DNA of 64,000 nucleotides, taken from contig UQVS01000004.1 of assembly GCA_900544615.1 (NCBI GenBank), forward strand, positions 67,187-131,186, given 5' to 3'. Below, in pieces: positions 1 to 7,175 of the stretch (position 1 is the stretch's first letter; each line of letters begins with the position of its first letter). Position numbers and translations under genes: made by a program. The notes below the pieces were generated by a model, which worked only from the letters and a program-made list of their open reading frames with translations, was not told the DNA's origin and did not search any database. Source of the stretch: an uncultured Oscillibacter sp. GTDB lineage: Bacteria; Bacillota; Clostridia; Oscillospirales; Oscillospiraceae.

Positions 1-34
1 CTTGATTTTTCAATGGCTTCACAGAAGCCCCAAA

Positions 35-155
35 AGTTCTCTCCTGACGCAACTTGGAGAGAACTAAGAGAGAACTCATTCCTTCGGCCCCTTGAGAAAG
101 AAACGGAGAACCGAGGAGAGAACTCAGACGTATTTTCGGGTTTTAGGAGAGAACT
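35..155. repeat. Iterated 9-bp repeats (GAGAGAACT), possible iterons
   Basis: GAGAGAACT occurs four times in direct orientation (57-65, 68-76, 116-124, 147-155) and once inverted (35-43, AGTTCTCTC). The copies lie in the 216 bases before the first small DNA-binding gene and the parA/parB pair. A long open frame crosses this stretch, but its apparent peptide merely reflects the repeats and it has no ribosome site near its ATG at 13. Iterated sites beside partition genes are often centromere-like, replication or operator sites; that role is inferred here. Confidence 0.6.
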
Positions 156-216
156 AAAACCATCAAACATGGCACCGAACCTATTTGCCAATGGCTATTT
201 GCAAGGAGGTTCGGAA

Positions 217-456
217 ATGAAAGACATAAGAAATAAATATAGACGGCAGTTCAAACAGTACCCTGATTTGGTATCTGTTTCGATGTTCCGGGAAATGCTG
301 GGCGGGATCGGTGATTCCTTTGCCCGTCGCCTGATCCGTGAGCAAAAGGTCAAGGCCATCTTCATTAAGCCGCACTACTGGATACCCAAAGAGTCCGTCA
401 TCGACTATGTGTTGAGCGAGGACTATGCCAGCAGAAAGCTGAGGGTGCGGGTATGA
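217..456 (+). CDS. Small helix-turn-helix (excisionase-like) protein, 79 aa
   Basis: A basic 79-residue protein. The start at 217 is chosen because AAGGAGG lies just upstream (203-209); an in-frame ATG at 13 lacks a ribosome site and would translate the repeat cluster. Residues 18-60 look like a small winged or MerR-like helix-turn-helix, ending in a segment (HYWIPKESVIDYV) typical of excisionase-type proteins that read a hinge sequence. Its stop overlaps the next start (ATGA), so the two are co-translated. It is the best candidate to bind the repeats at 35-155, but this is inference. Family assignment is by pattern only. Confidence 0.6.
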   Translation: MKDIRNKYRRQFKQYPDLVSVSMFREMLGGIGDSFARRLIREQKVKAIFIKPHYWIPKESVIDYVLSEDYASRKLRVRV

Positions 457-1007
457 GGAAAAAGGAGTTGAAGCTTACAGATATTCCCGGTGACTATCTG
501 AGCAAAGAGGATTTCTACAAAATTGCCCACATCAGCAAAAGGACAGCGCTATGGCTTATAGAGACAGAACTTGTTTTAGCCGAACGGCCGGAAAAACAGG
601 GGCTTGGATACCGGATACCAAAAGCAGAAGTCGAGCGATATCTCGCGGATAAGAGCATAAACCCCACGAAGTATCGGCGTAGTGATCGTTGTAACAGATA
701 TCCATACTGTCCGGTGCAATGGTACACGAAGCGGCTCGGCAAAGAGATTCGCACGGTTGTCGAACAGGATATTGCCCATCTGCCGGATGTACTGGCTCCA
801 AAACAGGTCAGTGTGATTCTTGGGTACAATCTCAGAGAAATCTACGACTGGGGCCAGACCCGAGGATTAAAAGCCTTACGCCTGTCCGGAAAACTATATT
901 ATCCGAAGCCATTTTTGCTGGATTTTGTTGCTTCAAAAGCATACCACAATATTCGAGAGAAGTCAAAAGAACATATCGAACTGCTTAGGAGGGTTCTGCA
1001 TGAGTGA
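453..1007 (+). CDS. DNA-binding protein with two excisionase-like HTH segments, 184 aa
   Basis: A 184-residue basic protein that seems to hold two copies of a small helix-turn-helix unit: one near residues 14-66 (YLSKEDFYKIAHISKRTAL onward) and one near residues 115-160 (VLAPKQVSVILGYNLREIY onward). Each is followed by a short beta-type segment with Tyr/Pro, as in MerR/excisionase folds. It overlaps the preceding gene by 4 bases and parA by 8 bases, so it belongs to the partition operon. It may act as a centromere-binding or regulatory partner of ParA/ParB. No enzyme motif is visible. Confidence 0.6.
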   Translation: MRKKELKLTDIPGDYLSKEDFYKIAHISKRTALWLIETELVLAERPEKQGLGYRIPKAEVERYLADKSINPTKYRRSDRCNRYPYCPVQWYTKRLGKEIRTVVEQDIAHLPDVLAPKQVSVILGYNLREIYDWGQTRGLKALRLSGKLYYPKPFLLDFVASKAYHNIREKSKEHIELLRRVLHE

Positions 1008-1827
1008 GCATGTTATTGCAGTCACCAATCAAAAAGGTGGCGTTGGAAAAACGACTACAACGGTAAACCTTGGAGCCGCGCTCGCTGCGGCTGGTAAAAG
1101 GGTCTTGGTCATAGACTATGATCCGCAGGGAAGCTTGACGGCTTCTTTTGGGTATACACCGGCCGAACAGAAGCGCACAGTAAATAATCTGATGCTTGCC
1201 GCCATTGACTACCCGGAAGATCTCGAAACGCATCTTGAACGGACGATCATCAGAACGGAATCCGGAATTGATCTTATCCCTTGTAACAAGAGAGTGGCCG
1301 ATGCTGCGGCCCGCCTGCAGGTTATGCAGATGTCCCAGTATAATGCCATGGGGGCAGAAGATCGTGCCTGTGAAAAAGTGCTAGCTGTGATCACCGATAT
1401 CCTTCGCAGCCACTATGATTACATCATCGTTGATTGCGGATTGAAGTACGAACTTCTTACGGTCAACGCCCTCTCTGCCGCCGATTACTGCATCATTCCG
1501 GTGCAGGCACACTTTTTGGCAAGTGAGGGTATCCCGGAAGTGCTGGAGTTGGTTCGCTCCGTTCAGGCCAAGTTCAATCCATCGCTGAAGATCGCCGGCA
1601 TTCTTATTACCATGTATCAGTCCAAGCCGCAGCTTTGCGAAAGTATTCGGGAAAGTGTTGTAGATGTGTATGGAACAAAGATCAATGTGTTCTCTCACCC
1701 AATCGAGTACACCATAAAACTTGCAGAGGCACCGGCCGCAGGTCAAAGCATCTTCGTCTACAGGCCGCAAAATCCTGCGGCAGTTTCGTATCGGTGTCTG
1801 GCCGAGGAGGTGTTGCAGCTTGAGTAA
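1000..1827 (+). CDS. parA: ParA-family partition ATPase
   Basis: A 275-aa ParA/Soj-type ATPase. The deviant Walker A motif KGGVGKTT is at residues 12-19, the Walker A' region (VLVIDYDPQGSLT) follows near residue 38, and Walker B lies around YIIVDCG near residue 145. ParA binds DNA non-specifically when ATP-bound and is stimulated by ParB, moving element copies apart in the cell. The ATG at 1000 is chosen over an upstream in-frame ATG at 925 because AGGAGG at 988-993 precedes it. It overlaps the upstream HTH gene and the downstream parB start. For an integrative element, partition would stabilise the excised circular form. Confidence 0.93.
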   Translation: MSEHVIAVTNQKGGVGKTTTTVNLGAALAAAGKRVLVIDYDPQGSLTASFGYTPAEQKRTVNNLMLAAIDYPEDLETHLERTIIRTESGIDLIPCNKRVADAAARLQVMQMSQYNAMGAEDRACEKVLAVITDILRSHYDYIIVDCGLKYELLTVNALSAADYCIIPVQAHFLASEGIPEVLELVRSVQAKFNPSLKIAGILITMYQSKPQLCESIRESVVDVYGTKINVFSHPIEYTIKLAEAPAAGQSIFVYRPQNPAAVSYRCLAEEVLQLE

Positions 1828-2842
1828 AGGCGGTATGAGTACCATGCTCAAAAACAGGATGCTTGCCACCCAGCAGGCATCCGAGCTTGAGGTCGGCAAT
1901 GCTGCATATGAAACGCTCTTCCAGACCCCTTCAAATGCTCCGCAGCCAAAGGTGTGTAAATTGCCTATCAGCAAATTGCATCCCTTCTTCACCGCTGATA
2001 TAGGATTTAAGCCCTATTCTGCATCGAAACTTCAGGCACTGGCAGAGCACATGGCGGCCGAAGGGCAGCTTGAACGGATCATAGTTCGCTCCATTCCCTA
2101 TCGGGATGAATACGAGATTCTGGCTGGGCACAATCGAACCAACGCAGGACGGTTGAATAACTGGTCAGAGATAGAGGCGGAAATCGTTGATGCTGATGAT
2201 GAGCGAGCTACGACCATCGCCATCGCCACCAACCTGCTTCGACGGCAGGATTTAACGATTATTGAGCGTGGACAGGCATACAAAGCACTTTTAGAGGCGC
2301 AGAGAAGGCAAGGGTTTCGATCTGATATTCAAACTTCAGGCGAAATTCGCCAGAAGTTTGATTCCGGTACCTTTGGCGAGATTCGCCAAAGGTACAGCGC
2401 GCGAAAAATTGTAGCGGAGTTTTTCGGTGTTACGGAATACGAGATCCGCAAGGCAATTAAGATGACCCAGCTCATCTCGGAGCTGCAAGAGATACTGGAA
2501 GAACAGCCGAAATTGCTGCCTCTGGCCTGCGCAGAAAAAATAGCTGACTACGAAGCCGTATCCCAGCGCGCATTTATCGAAATGTGTTCCATTGAAGGCT
2601 ATCAGTTGAACATAGCGACCGTGAATTATATCGTTCAGAGATGTCCCCCACCCTGCGCAGACCGCCAGCTTATTTATGCGGCATGGCGGGAGGCCAGAGC
2701 GGCCGAGGAACGGAGAGCAGCTATGCCTCCGAAGAAACTCAGCTTTGAGCGAAAGAAGTTTGCTCCATATATCGAAAAGGTCGGAGGTGAAGATGCGCTG
2801 GAAAAACTCTTTCTTGAGTTTTTGAGCAACCATTTTGGATGA
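1820..2842 (+). CDS. parB: ParB-family nuclease/CTPase-fold partition protein
   Basis: A 340-aa ParB/Spo0J-like protein. The N-terminal ParB domain is visible around residues 45-150 (PISKLHPF, then YEILAGHNRTNA, the counterpart of the GERR/CTP-binding motif), followed by a helix-turn-helix part (AEFFGVTEYEIRKAIKMT) near residues 205-220. A TTG at 1820 is preferred because GAGGAGGT (1805-1812) sits 7 bases upstream; an ATG at 1835 is the alternative. Between the two domains lies a repeated peptide (GEIRQKF / GEIRQRY, 12-residue period) made by two large DNA palindromes. A terminator follows the gene. Confidence 0.88.
   Translation: MSKGGMSTMLKNRMLATQQASELEVGNAAYETLFQTPSNAPQPKVCKLPISKLHPFFTADIGFKPYSASKLQALAEHMAAEGQLERIIVRSIPYRDEYEILAGHNRTNAGRLNNWSEIEAEIVDADDERATTIAIATNLLRRQDLTIIERGQAYKALLEAQRRQGFRSDIQTSGEIRQKFDSGTFGEIRQRYSARKIVAEFFGVTEYEIRKAIKMTQLISELQEILEEQPKLLPLACAEKIADYEAVSQRAFIEMCSIEGYQLNIATVNYIVQRCPPPCADRQLIYAAWREARAAEERRAAMPPKKLSFERKKFAPYIEKVGGEDALEKLFLEFLSNHFG
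2330..2395. repeat. Two tandem long palindromes inside parB
   Basis: The first palindrome has 14-base arms at 2330-2343 and 2347-2360 with one mismatch and a 3-base centre. The second has perfect 13-base arms at 2367-2379 (GTACCTTTGGCGA) and 2383-2395, again with a 3-base centre. Both share the core GGCGARATTCGCC and their centres are 36 bases apart, so the coding frame is kept and the peptide GEIRQ is repeated. They could fold in RNA or bind a dimeric protein. Confidence 0.85.
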
Positions 2843-2870
2843 GAAAAAATAACTGTTGGTAGATAGGCTT

Positions 2871-2901
2871 GGCACCGCTTTTGCGGTGCCGGGCTTTTTT
2901 T
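2871..2901 (+). terminator. Rho-independent terminator after parB
   Basis: A perfect 8-base stem (GGCACCGC / GCGGTGCC) with a TTTT loop is followed by GGGC and a run of T. It lies 28 bases after the parB stop and ends the partition operon. Confidence 0.9.
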
Positions 2902-2922
2902 ATGCCATAGGAAGGTGACGAA

Positions 2923-3333
2923 ATGAACGAACTGAGAGAAAGAGCGCGAGGGCGCCGTGCACAGAACCCCTTTGACGGTGGAGCCGAGGAACGACTGAAA
3001 AGAATGGATCTGCTCAAGGCAGACGGTGAAGCAAACAAGACGACACTGCTGACGCTGAGTGCAGTATTTGCGGGGCTGCTCTTTGATGAGCTGTGTGACT
3101 TTTACCAGGATTATTCCATGGTGAAGGATGATTTGGGTCAACTGTTTTCGGCGGCTGAAACAGCTGACGCCCGGCAGAAGTTTCTGCTGATCTGCCTGCA
3201 GTATGACGCCCTGGGGCAGGCCCTGCCCAATCCCATCTGGTGGATCAGCGGCAGTCCTGCTCTTGCGGGCGCGTTTGCAGACAGCTATGTTCTGCACCTG
3301 AAAAAGCTTTGTGACTCCGAGGAGGTGCTCTAA
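2923..3333 (+). CDS. Uncharacterised protein, 136 aa
   Basis: Not recognised as a named family. The N-terminus is basic and Arg-rich (MNELRERARGRRAQN), followed by a mainly helical, moderately hydrophobic body with no clear signal peptide or full membrane segment. The ATG at 2923 has GGAAGG 8-13 bases upstream. It stands first after the parB terminator and is followed 2 bases later by a RelE/Gp49-like gene. It could therefore be that gene's partner, although it shows no helix-turn-helix of the kind usual in such antitoxins. Confidence 0.7.
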   Translation: MNELRERARGRRAQNPFDGGAEERLKRMDLLKADGEANKTTLLTLSAVFAGLLFDELCDFYQDYSMVKDDLGQLFSAAETADARQKFLLICLQYDALGQALPNPIWWISGSPALAGAFADSYVLHLKKLCDSEEVL

Positions 3334-3335
3334 TT

Positions 3336-3734
3336 TTGAAAGGAATTTTGGTCTATCAGCCACCGGATAAGCCTGCCCAGCTCCCGGAATTTATTGATGG
3401 TCTCGATCCACGCTTGCGGGAGAAGATCATCATGCAGCTTTATCAGCTGTCCAAGCCCCATAAGCCGGAGCTGCGAGAACCCCATTTCAAGCGGTTTTCT
3501 CTGGAACGCTATCGGGATCTGTGTGAGCTGCGGGTAAAGAGCAAGATGTTAGTTCGCATCATCTTCTACTTTTGCCCCAACGGACAGGTGCTGCTCCTGC
3601 ATGGCTTCATCAAACGCCAGAAGCGTGACACGATGCAGGCCCTGGAGCAAGCCATCAGAATACTGGACGCACTACGGGAGCACCCGGAGCGCGCAGTAGA
3701 ATACAAAATCAAGGAGGAGGAAAGAGCATCGTGA
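3336..3734 (+). CDS. RelE/HigB-like Gp49-family protein (possible toxin), 132 aa
   Basis: The body resembles the phage-derived Gp49-like branch of the RelE/ParE superfamily: a helical pair (DPRLREKIIMQLYQL), a strand region (CELRVKSKMLVRIIFYF), then VLLLHGFIKRQKRDTMQALEQAI, the Phe/Lys-rich segment typical of HigB-type toxins. Such proteins are usually ribosome-dependent mRNA interferases paired with an XRE antitoxin. Here no HTH gene follows; the next gene is a secreted protein. The start is TTG at 3336, with GAGGAGG at the end of the preceding gene. Either the 136-aa neighbour is the antitoxin or the gene has become a solo component. Confidence 0.7.
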   Translation: MKGILVYQPPDKPAQLPEFIDGLDPRLREKIIMQLYQLSKPHKPELREPHFKRFSLERYRDLCELRVKSKMLVRIIFYFCPNGQVLLLHGFIKRQKRDTMQALEQAIRILDALREHPERAVEYKIKEEERAS

Positions 3735-3793
3735 AACGAACACCGCGCACCCCGAAAGTTGCGGCGGAGAAACGCTGCGCAGGAAAAAACTGA
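3731..3793 (+). CDS. Possible 20-aa basic peptide
   Basis: A GTG-started 20-codon frame overlaps the previous stop (GTGA) and has a strong site, GGAGGAGG, upstream at 3714-3721. The peptide is very basic (MKRTPRTPKVAAEKR at the start). It may be a leader or coupling peptide before the secreted protein, or chance. Only the ribosome site and the overlap support it. Confidence 0.25.
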   Translation: MKRTPRTPKVAAEKRCAGKN

Positions 3794-3814
3794 GAATAGG
3801 AGGCTCCCGTAAAA

Positions 3815-4747
3815 ATGAAAAAAGCAATACTTTGTGTGCTGCTCACGCTGGCCATGTCCGTCAACGCCTTTGCTTTGGAGGTGCCTACGGATACCGTGGT
3901 CCAGAATCTCAACGGCAGCCAGCAGGCCATCAAGACCTACACGATCCCGCCGGACCAGGACCCGGCAACCTTGATCGAGGAACCTTTTGAACTGAAAGGT
4001 TTCCTCTACACTTTTGCAAACATTGTGAAAACCGAAAACCCCGTTGAAGAAACTAAAGTGCATACGGAGATCATCACCATTGAAACAGCCAAGAAAGACC
4101 TGTCTGTGGTGCTTGAAAATCTGGAGCCCACCATCGAATTCGATGATGGCAATTTCAAAGGCACCCTCGCACTGGATCACACCAGTATTGTCACTGAGGC
4201 TGCAGGTTACACCACCAAGAGCTATACGGTGACGGAAACCAAGACCATTGGCCAGCTGGACCGCAATGATATGTCTTATGTCCCGTCTACTACCGTAAAG
4301 GATGGCAGGACTTTGAATCTTGCCAATGTGGAGTGGCAAGTCACCGGTACCGATCTTGTGGGAGAAGCACTGATGCCCTCGTCCTATCAGGCCATTGCCG
4401 CCTACTCTGCGAAGGCGTCCTACAATGCAGCAACCGGATACATCACAACCGCAGAGTATGTGGGGGATGTTACCCACGAGGGAATTGAGAGTATCACCTA
4501 TGTACTGACATATTTGGGTGAGGAAATTGTTCCCGAGCCGATTGAGGCCGATGGTACCACCGATATGATCAGCAGCTTTGGCAGCTTTTTCACTGAAAAC
4601 TGGCCTTTCCTGCTGGCGGGCGGTGGACTGATCGCTGCGGCTGTCTGCGGCGGTCTTCTGATCCACAACCGCAGAACTGCGAAGCGTCAGGAAGAGGATG
4701 AGGAGTTGGAGGAAGATTCTGAAGAACAGGAGGAGCAGAACGCATGA
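3815..4747 (+). CDS. Secreted, C-terminally membrane-anchored surface protein, 310 aa
   Basis: The protein has an N-terminal signal peptide (MKKAILCVLLTLAMSVNAFA), a Thr/Glu-rich beta-type extracellular region, one C-terminal transmembrane helix near residues 265-285 (WPFLLAGGGLIAAAVCGGLL) and a short acidic tail rich in Glu. This topology puts residues 21-260 outside the cell. It is not assignable to a specific family with certainty. The stop overlaps the sortase start by 4 bases (ATGA), so the two are translationally coupled and probably act together on the donor cell surface during mating. Confidence 0.75.
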   Translation: MKKAILCVLLTLAMSVNAFALEVPTDTVVQNLNGSQQAIKTYTIPPDQDPATLIEEPFELKGFLYTFANIVKTENPVEETKVHTEIITIETAKKDLSVVLENLEPTIEFDDGNFKGTLALDHTSIVTEAAGYTTKSYTVTETKTIGQLDRNDMSYVPSTTVKDGRTLNLANVEWQVTGTDLVGEALMPSSYQAIAAYSAKASYNAATGYITTAEYVGDVTHEGIESITYVLTYLGEEIVPEPIEADGTTDMISSFGSFFTENWPFLLAGGGLIAAAVCGGLLIHNRRTAKRQEEDEELEEDSEEQEEQNA

Positions 4748-5538
4748 AGCACATGAGGCGACTGATTTGTATGGCGCTGATGATCGCAACGGTATTATCT
4801 CTGTCGGTCAGCGCCTTTGCCGCAGAATACACCTTTGAGTCTACGTCGGATTCGGAGTATTACCCCTCCACATCCTATGAGGATATTTACGGTTCGTACA
4901 ACTACGGCGGCATCAATGTTGTGGACTATCAAATCCCGGAACTGTCCTATGGCTGCTTCAGCACGACCCAGACCGGCGTCATGGAAAAGGTCCGCTTGCC
5001 CGGGCTGCAGCAGTATGTGAATGTCTCCACCAGCGCCGGCGGTTATGGCGTTGGTGCCGGCAGCTACGGCACTCCTGTAATCTCCAGCGGAACCACCATC
5101 ACTCCCGTCTATCGGGAGCCTGCCTATACCAGCGCTGAGGACATGGAACGCAAGGACGGCAGCATCGGCACCTTGAAGATCCCCTCTCTGGACATCAACA
5201 TGAAGGTCTGGGAGGGCGAGACCAACGCCAGCATGGCAAAGGGTCTCGGTCACTACACCACGACCTCTGCATGGGATGGCAACGTGGCAGTCTGCGGCCA
5301 CAATAGAGGTGCCAAATATGTGATTGGCGACATCAAAGATTTGGAAATCGGTGATACCATCACCTATACCACCATCTACGGCACACGCACCTACGAGGTC
5401 GTTTTGGTAAAGACTATCGCCAGTACAGACTGGAGTTATCTGCAGGCCACGGCCGACAACCGCATCACCATCACCACCTGTCTAGCCAACCAGCCCAGCA
5501 AACGAGTCTGTGTTCAGGCTGTGGAAGTGGATCGCTAA
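4744..5538 (+). CDS. Sortase-family transpeptidase
   Basis: A 264-aa secreted protein with a signal peptide (residues 1-27). The C-terminal half is a sortase domain: IGTLKIPSLDINMKVWEG, the catalytic His in VCGHNRG, the catalytic Cys in ITITTCLAN (TLxTC-type box) and the Arg in RVCVQA. Sortases cleave LPxTG-like motifs between Thr and Gly and join the protein to cell wall or to a pilin. The arrangement is closest to class D/B-like enzymes of Clostridia. The natural substrate here is probably the large CnaB protein encoded at 7176, which ends in LPKTGY. A Gly/Tyr/Ser-rich linker separates the signal from the catalytic domain. Confidence 0.9.
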   Translation: MKHMRRLICMALMIATVLSLSVSAFAAEYTFESTSDSEYYPSTSYEDIYGSYNYGGINVVDYQIPELSYGCFSTTQTGVMEKVRLPGLQQYVNVSTSAGGYGVGAGSYGTPVISSGTTITPVYREPAYTSAEDMERKDGSIGTLKIPSLDINMKVWEGETNASMAKGLGHYTTTSAWDGNVAVCGHNRGAKYVIGDIKDLEIGDTITYTTIYGTRTYEVVLVKTIASTDWSYLQATADNRITITTCLANQPSKRVCVQAVEVDR

Positions 5539-5603
5539 AACCATTGCGGCGCAACGGTTTTGCGGTGTTGAGTTTTATCGGCGCAGTGATTTCAAATAAA
5601 CCT

Positions 5604-5632
5604 TTGACACGCTTAGATTTCTGTATTATTCT
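5604..5632 (+). promoter_or_regulatory. Sigma-A-type promoter
   Basis: TTGACA (5604-5609) and TATTCT (5627-5632) are separated by 17 bases, a near-consensus vegetative promoter. It would drive the 65-aa gene, the SLH protein and perhaps the adhesin. An imperfect stem at about 5541-5561 just upstream may end sortase transcription. Confidence 0.7.
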
Positions 5633-5676
5633 CAAATCACTCCGGAGAATATAAACCCCCAAAGGAAGTATCTGAA

Positions 5677-5874
5677 TTGGTACAGAAATTCAAGCCACAA
5701 AGGAAGGACGATGAAGTAAGGATCAAAATGGACATCACAGTTGACCTTCCTGCGGAATTGGCAGAGCAGGCTGAGCAGATGGGTATTTATGAGTTTGATC
5801 GCTGCGTCTATGACGAAAATACCCGCCGCATGACAGCCAGTGTAACCACTACGTTTTATCGGAAGGGAGCGTGA
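5677..5874 (+). CDS. Small uncharacterised protein, 65 aa
   Basis: A soluble, charged 65-residue protein with no signal peptide. The TTG start at 5677 has AGGAAG (5662-5667) 9 bases upstream; an in-frame ATG 17 codons later has no good site. It sits between the sortase and the SLH protein and behind a strong promoter. Its last bases are 5 bases before the SLH gene start, so it is the first gene of that transcript. No family was recognised. Confidence 0.6.
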   Translation: MVQKFKPQRKDDEVRIKMDITVDLPAELAEQAEQMGIYEFDRCVYDENTRRMTASVTTTFYRKGA

Positions 5875-5878
5875 TATT

Positions 5879-7048
5879 GTGAAACGAATCCGAACCTTTT
5901 TAATCTTGACGCTGTTCCTTGTGTCGATGACCGGCAGCGCCTTTGCCGCCGGAGCCAACACTGAACAGCAAACCGCCGCATCCTACCTGCGTGAGGCGGG
6001 TATCATGGTTGGAAACGAGACCGGTGATATGATGCTGGATCAGGGCCTGACCCGTGCGCAGATGGCTGCGGTGCTCACCCGTATCGTTGCAAATCCCGAT
6101 CATGTCGAGGCGGATAGTGCTTACTACCGCGGCCAGTGCAAGTTCACTGATGTGCCCGACTGGGCAAAGGTCTATGTCGGCTACTGTGCCGCAAATCATC
6201 TGGTGGCTGGTTATGGAAATGGCCTTTATGGACCGAGTGATCCCGTCACCCCCGCTGCGGCCTGCACGGTAATGCTTCGTTGCTTGGGCGACGTGGATAT
6301 GGAGTGGACCTACAGCACAGCATGTCAGACGGCTGTTGAGCTGGGACTATCTTCTGCGGAAGCTCTCACTGGAGCGGAAATTACTCGCGGCAACATGGCA
6401 GTTCTGATCTACCGCACCATGGCAAAGATGGGATATGATATCGAAGTATCTGAAGCGCCGCAGTCAGCCACACCGGCAGGACAGGCTATCAGCAGAAACG
6501 ACGATGGTTCCATCAATGTCCCGTCTGACGGCTCCCGCTATGTGCCGCAGGCTGGCGATGTGATCCGCTGCGATGATGGCACCAACTACACCATCACCGA
6601 TGTTCGCCGCTACGATGCCAATATGTTTGCCAGCGGCCCTCTGCCCGAACTGCCCGAGCCTACTTGTGACTGGAGCCTGCTGCCCCAGCCGGAGTTGCCG
6701 GATGCAGAGGTCAGACACTTTACCATCGGTGACAGCGAGTACATGTTTATCCGAAATCTCTATGAGACCCGTCGAATGCTCTATACCCTATATAACGCCA
6801 TCGGAGACAACCCGGAAACCTGGCAGGACGGCAAACCCGTTTTGCATCCCAGTGGCAACCCCAAGGTGCGCATCAATCTGACGATTGCGGATGATACCCA
6901 GGCGGAATGTTTCTGGCCCTGGCGCGAGAGCGAAATCGTTGCTCCATTCAATTCCAGCCCCTGTGGGACCCACTCACTTGAGGCGTGGGATGTCTACAAA
7001 GACGGTGTGTTCCTGCAAACTGAGTATTTAGTCCACCATACAGTCTAA
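5879..7048 (+). CDS. Secreted protein with SLH domains, 389 aa
   Basis: A signal peptide (residues 1-24) is followed by about three S-layer-homology-like repeats over residues 30-180 (FTDVPDWAKVYVGYCAANH, then LVAGYGNGLYGPSDPVTPA are diagnostic). SLH domains bind pyruvylated secondary cell-wall polymers and hold proteins at the surface. The C-terminal 200 residues are Pro- and Trp-containing and unassigned. The GTG at 5879 is used with GGAAGGGAG upstream. It lies between the sortase and the giant adhesin, suggesting a role in the conjugative surface structure. A strong terminator follows. Confidence 0.8.
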   Translation: MKRIRTFLILTLFLVSMTGSAFAAGANTEQQTAASYLREAGIMVGNETGDMMLDQGLTRAQMAAVLTRIVANPDHVEADSAYYRGQCKFTDVPDWAKVYVGYCAANHLVAGYGNGLYGPSDPVTPAAACTVMLRCLGDVDMEWTYSTACQTAVELGLSSAEALTGAEITRGNMAVLIYRTMAKMGYDIEVSEAPQSATPAGQAISRNDDGSINVPSDGSRYVPQAGDVIRCDDGTNYTITDVRRYDANMFASGPLPELPEPTCDWSLLPQPELPDAEVRHFTIGDSEYMFIRNLYETRRMLYTLYNAIGDNPETWQDGKPVLHPSGNPKVRINLTIADDTQAECFWPWRESEIVAPFNSSPCGTHSLEAWDVYKDGVFLQTEYLVHHTV

Positions 7049-7087
7049 AAGAGGGAGACAGCACAAATCGTGCTGTCTTCCTCTTTT
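7047..7087 (+). terminator. Rho-independent terminator after SLH gene
   Basis: An 18-base stem (7047-7064 with 7070-7087, one G-T pair) with a 5-base loop ends in TCTTTT. Being A-rich on the left and T-rich on the right, it may work on both strands. The adhesin therefore probably has its own promoter or depends on read-through. Confidence 0.85.
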
Positions 7088-7175
7088 GCATCTCCCCACA
7101 AGTTCATATTTCACCCAAGGGGGGATGCTGTTCTGTATGAATGGGTATCCTCCCTGATTTTATGGAGGTAAGCCT

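Noticed and set aside
13..216. Open frame upstream of the first small HTH gene
   Set aside because: No ribosome site at its ATG, and its peptide is produced by the iterated DNA repeats; the real start is at 217.
2330..2395. CRISPR-like repeat
   Set aside because: Only two units, centres 36 bases apart, no spacers and inside an intact coding frame.
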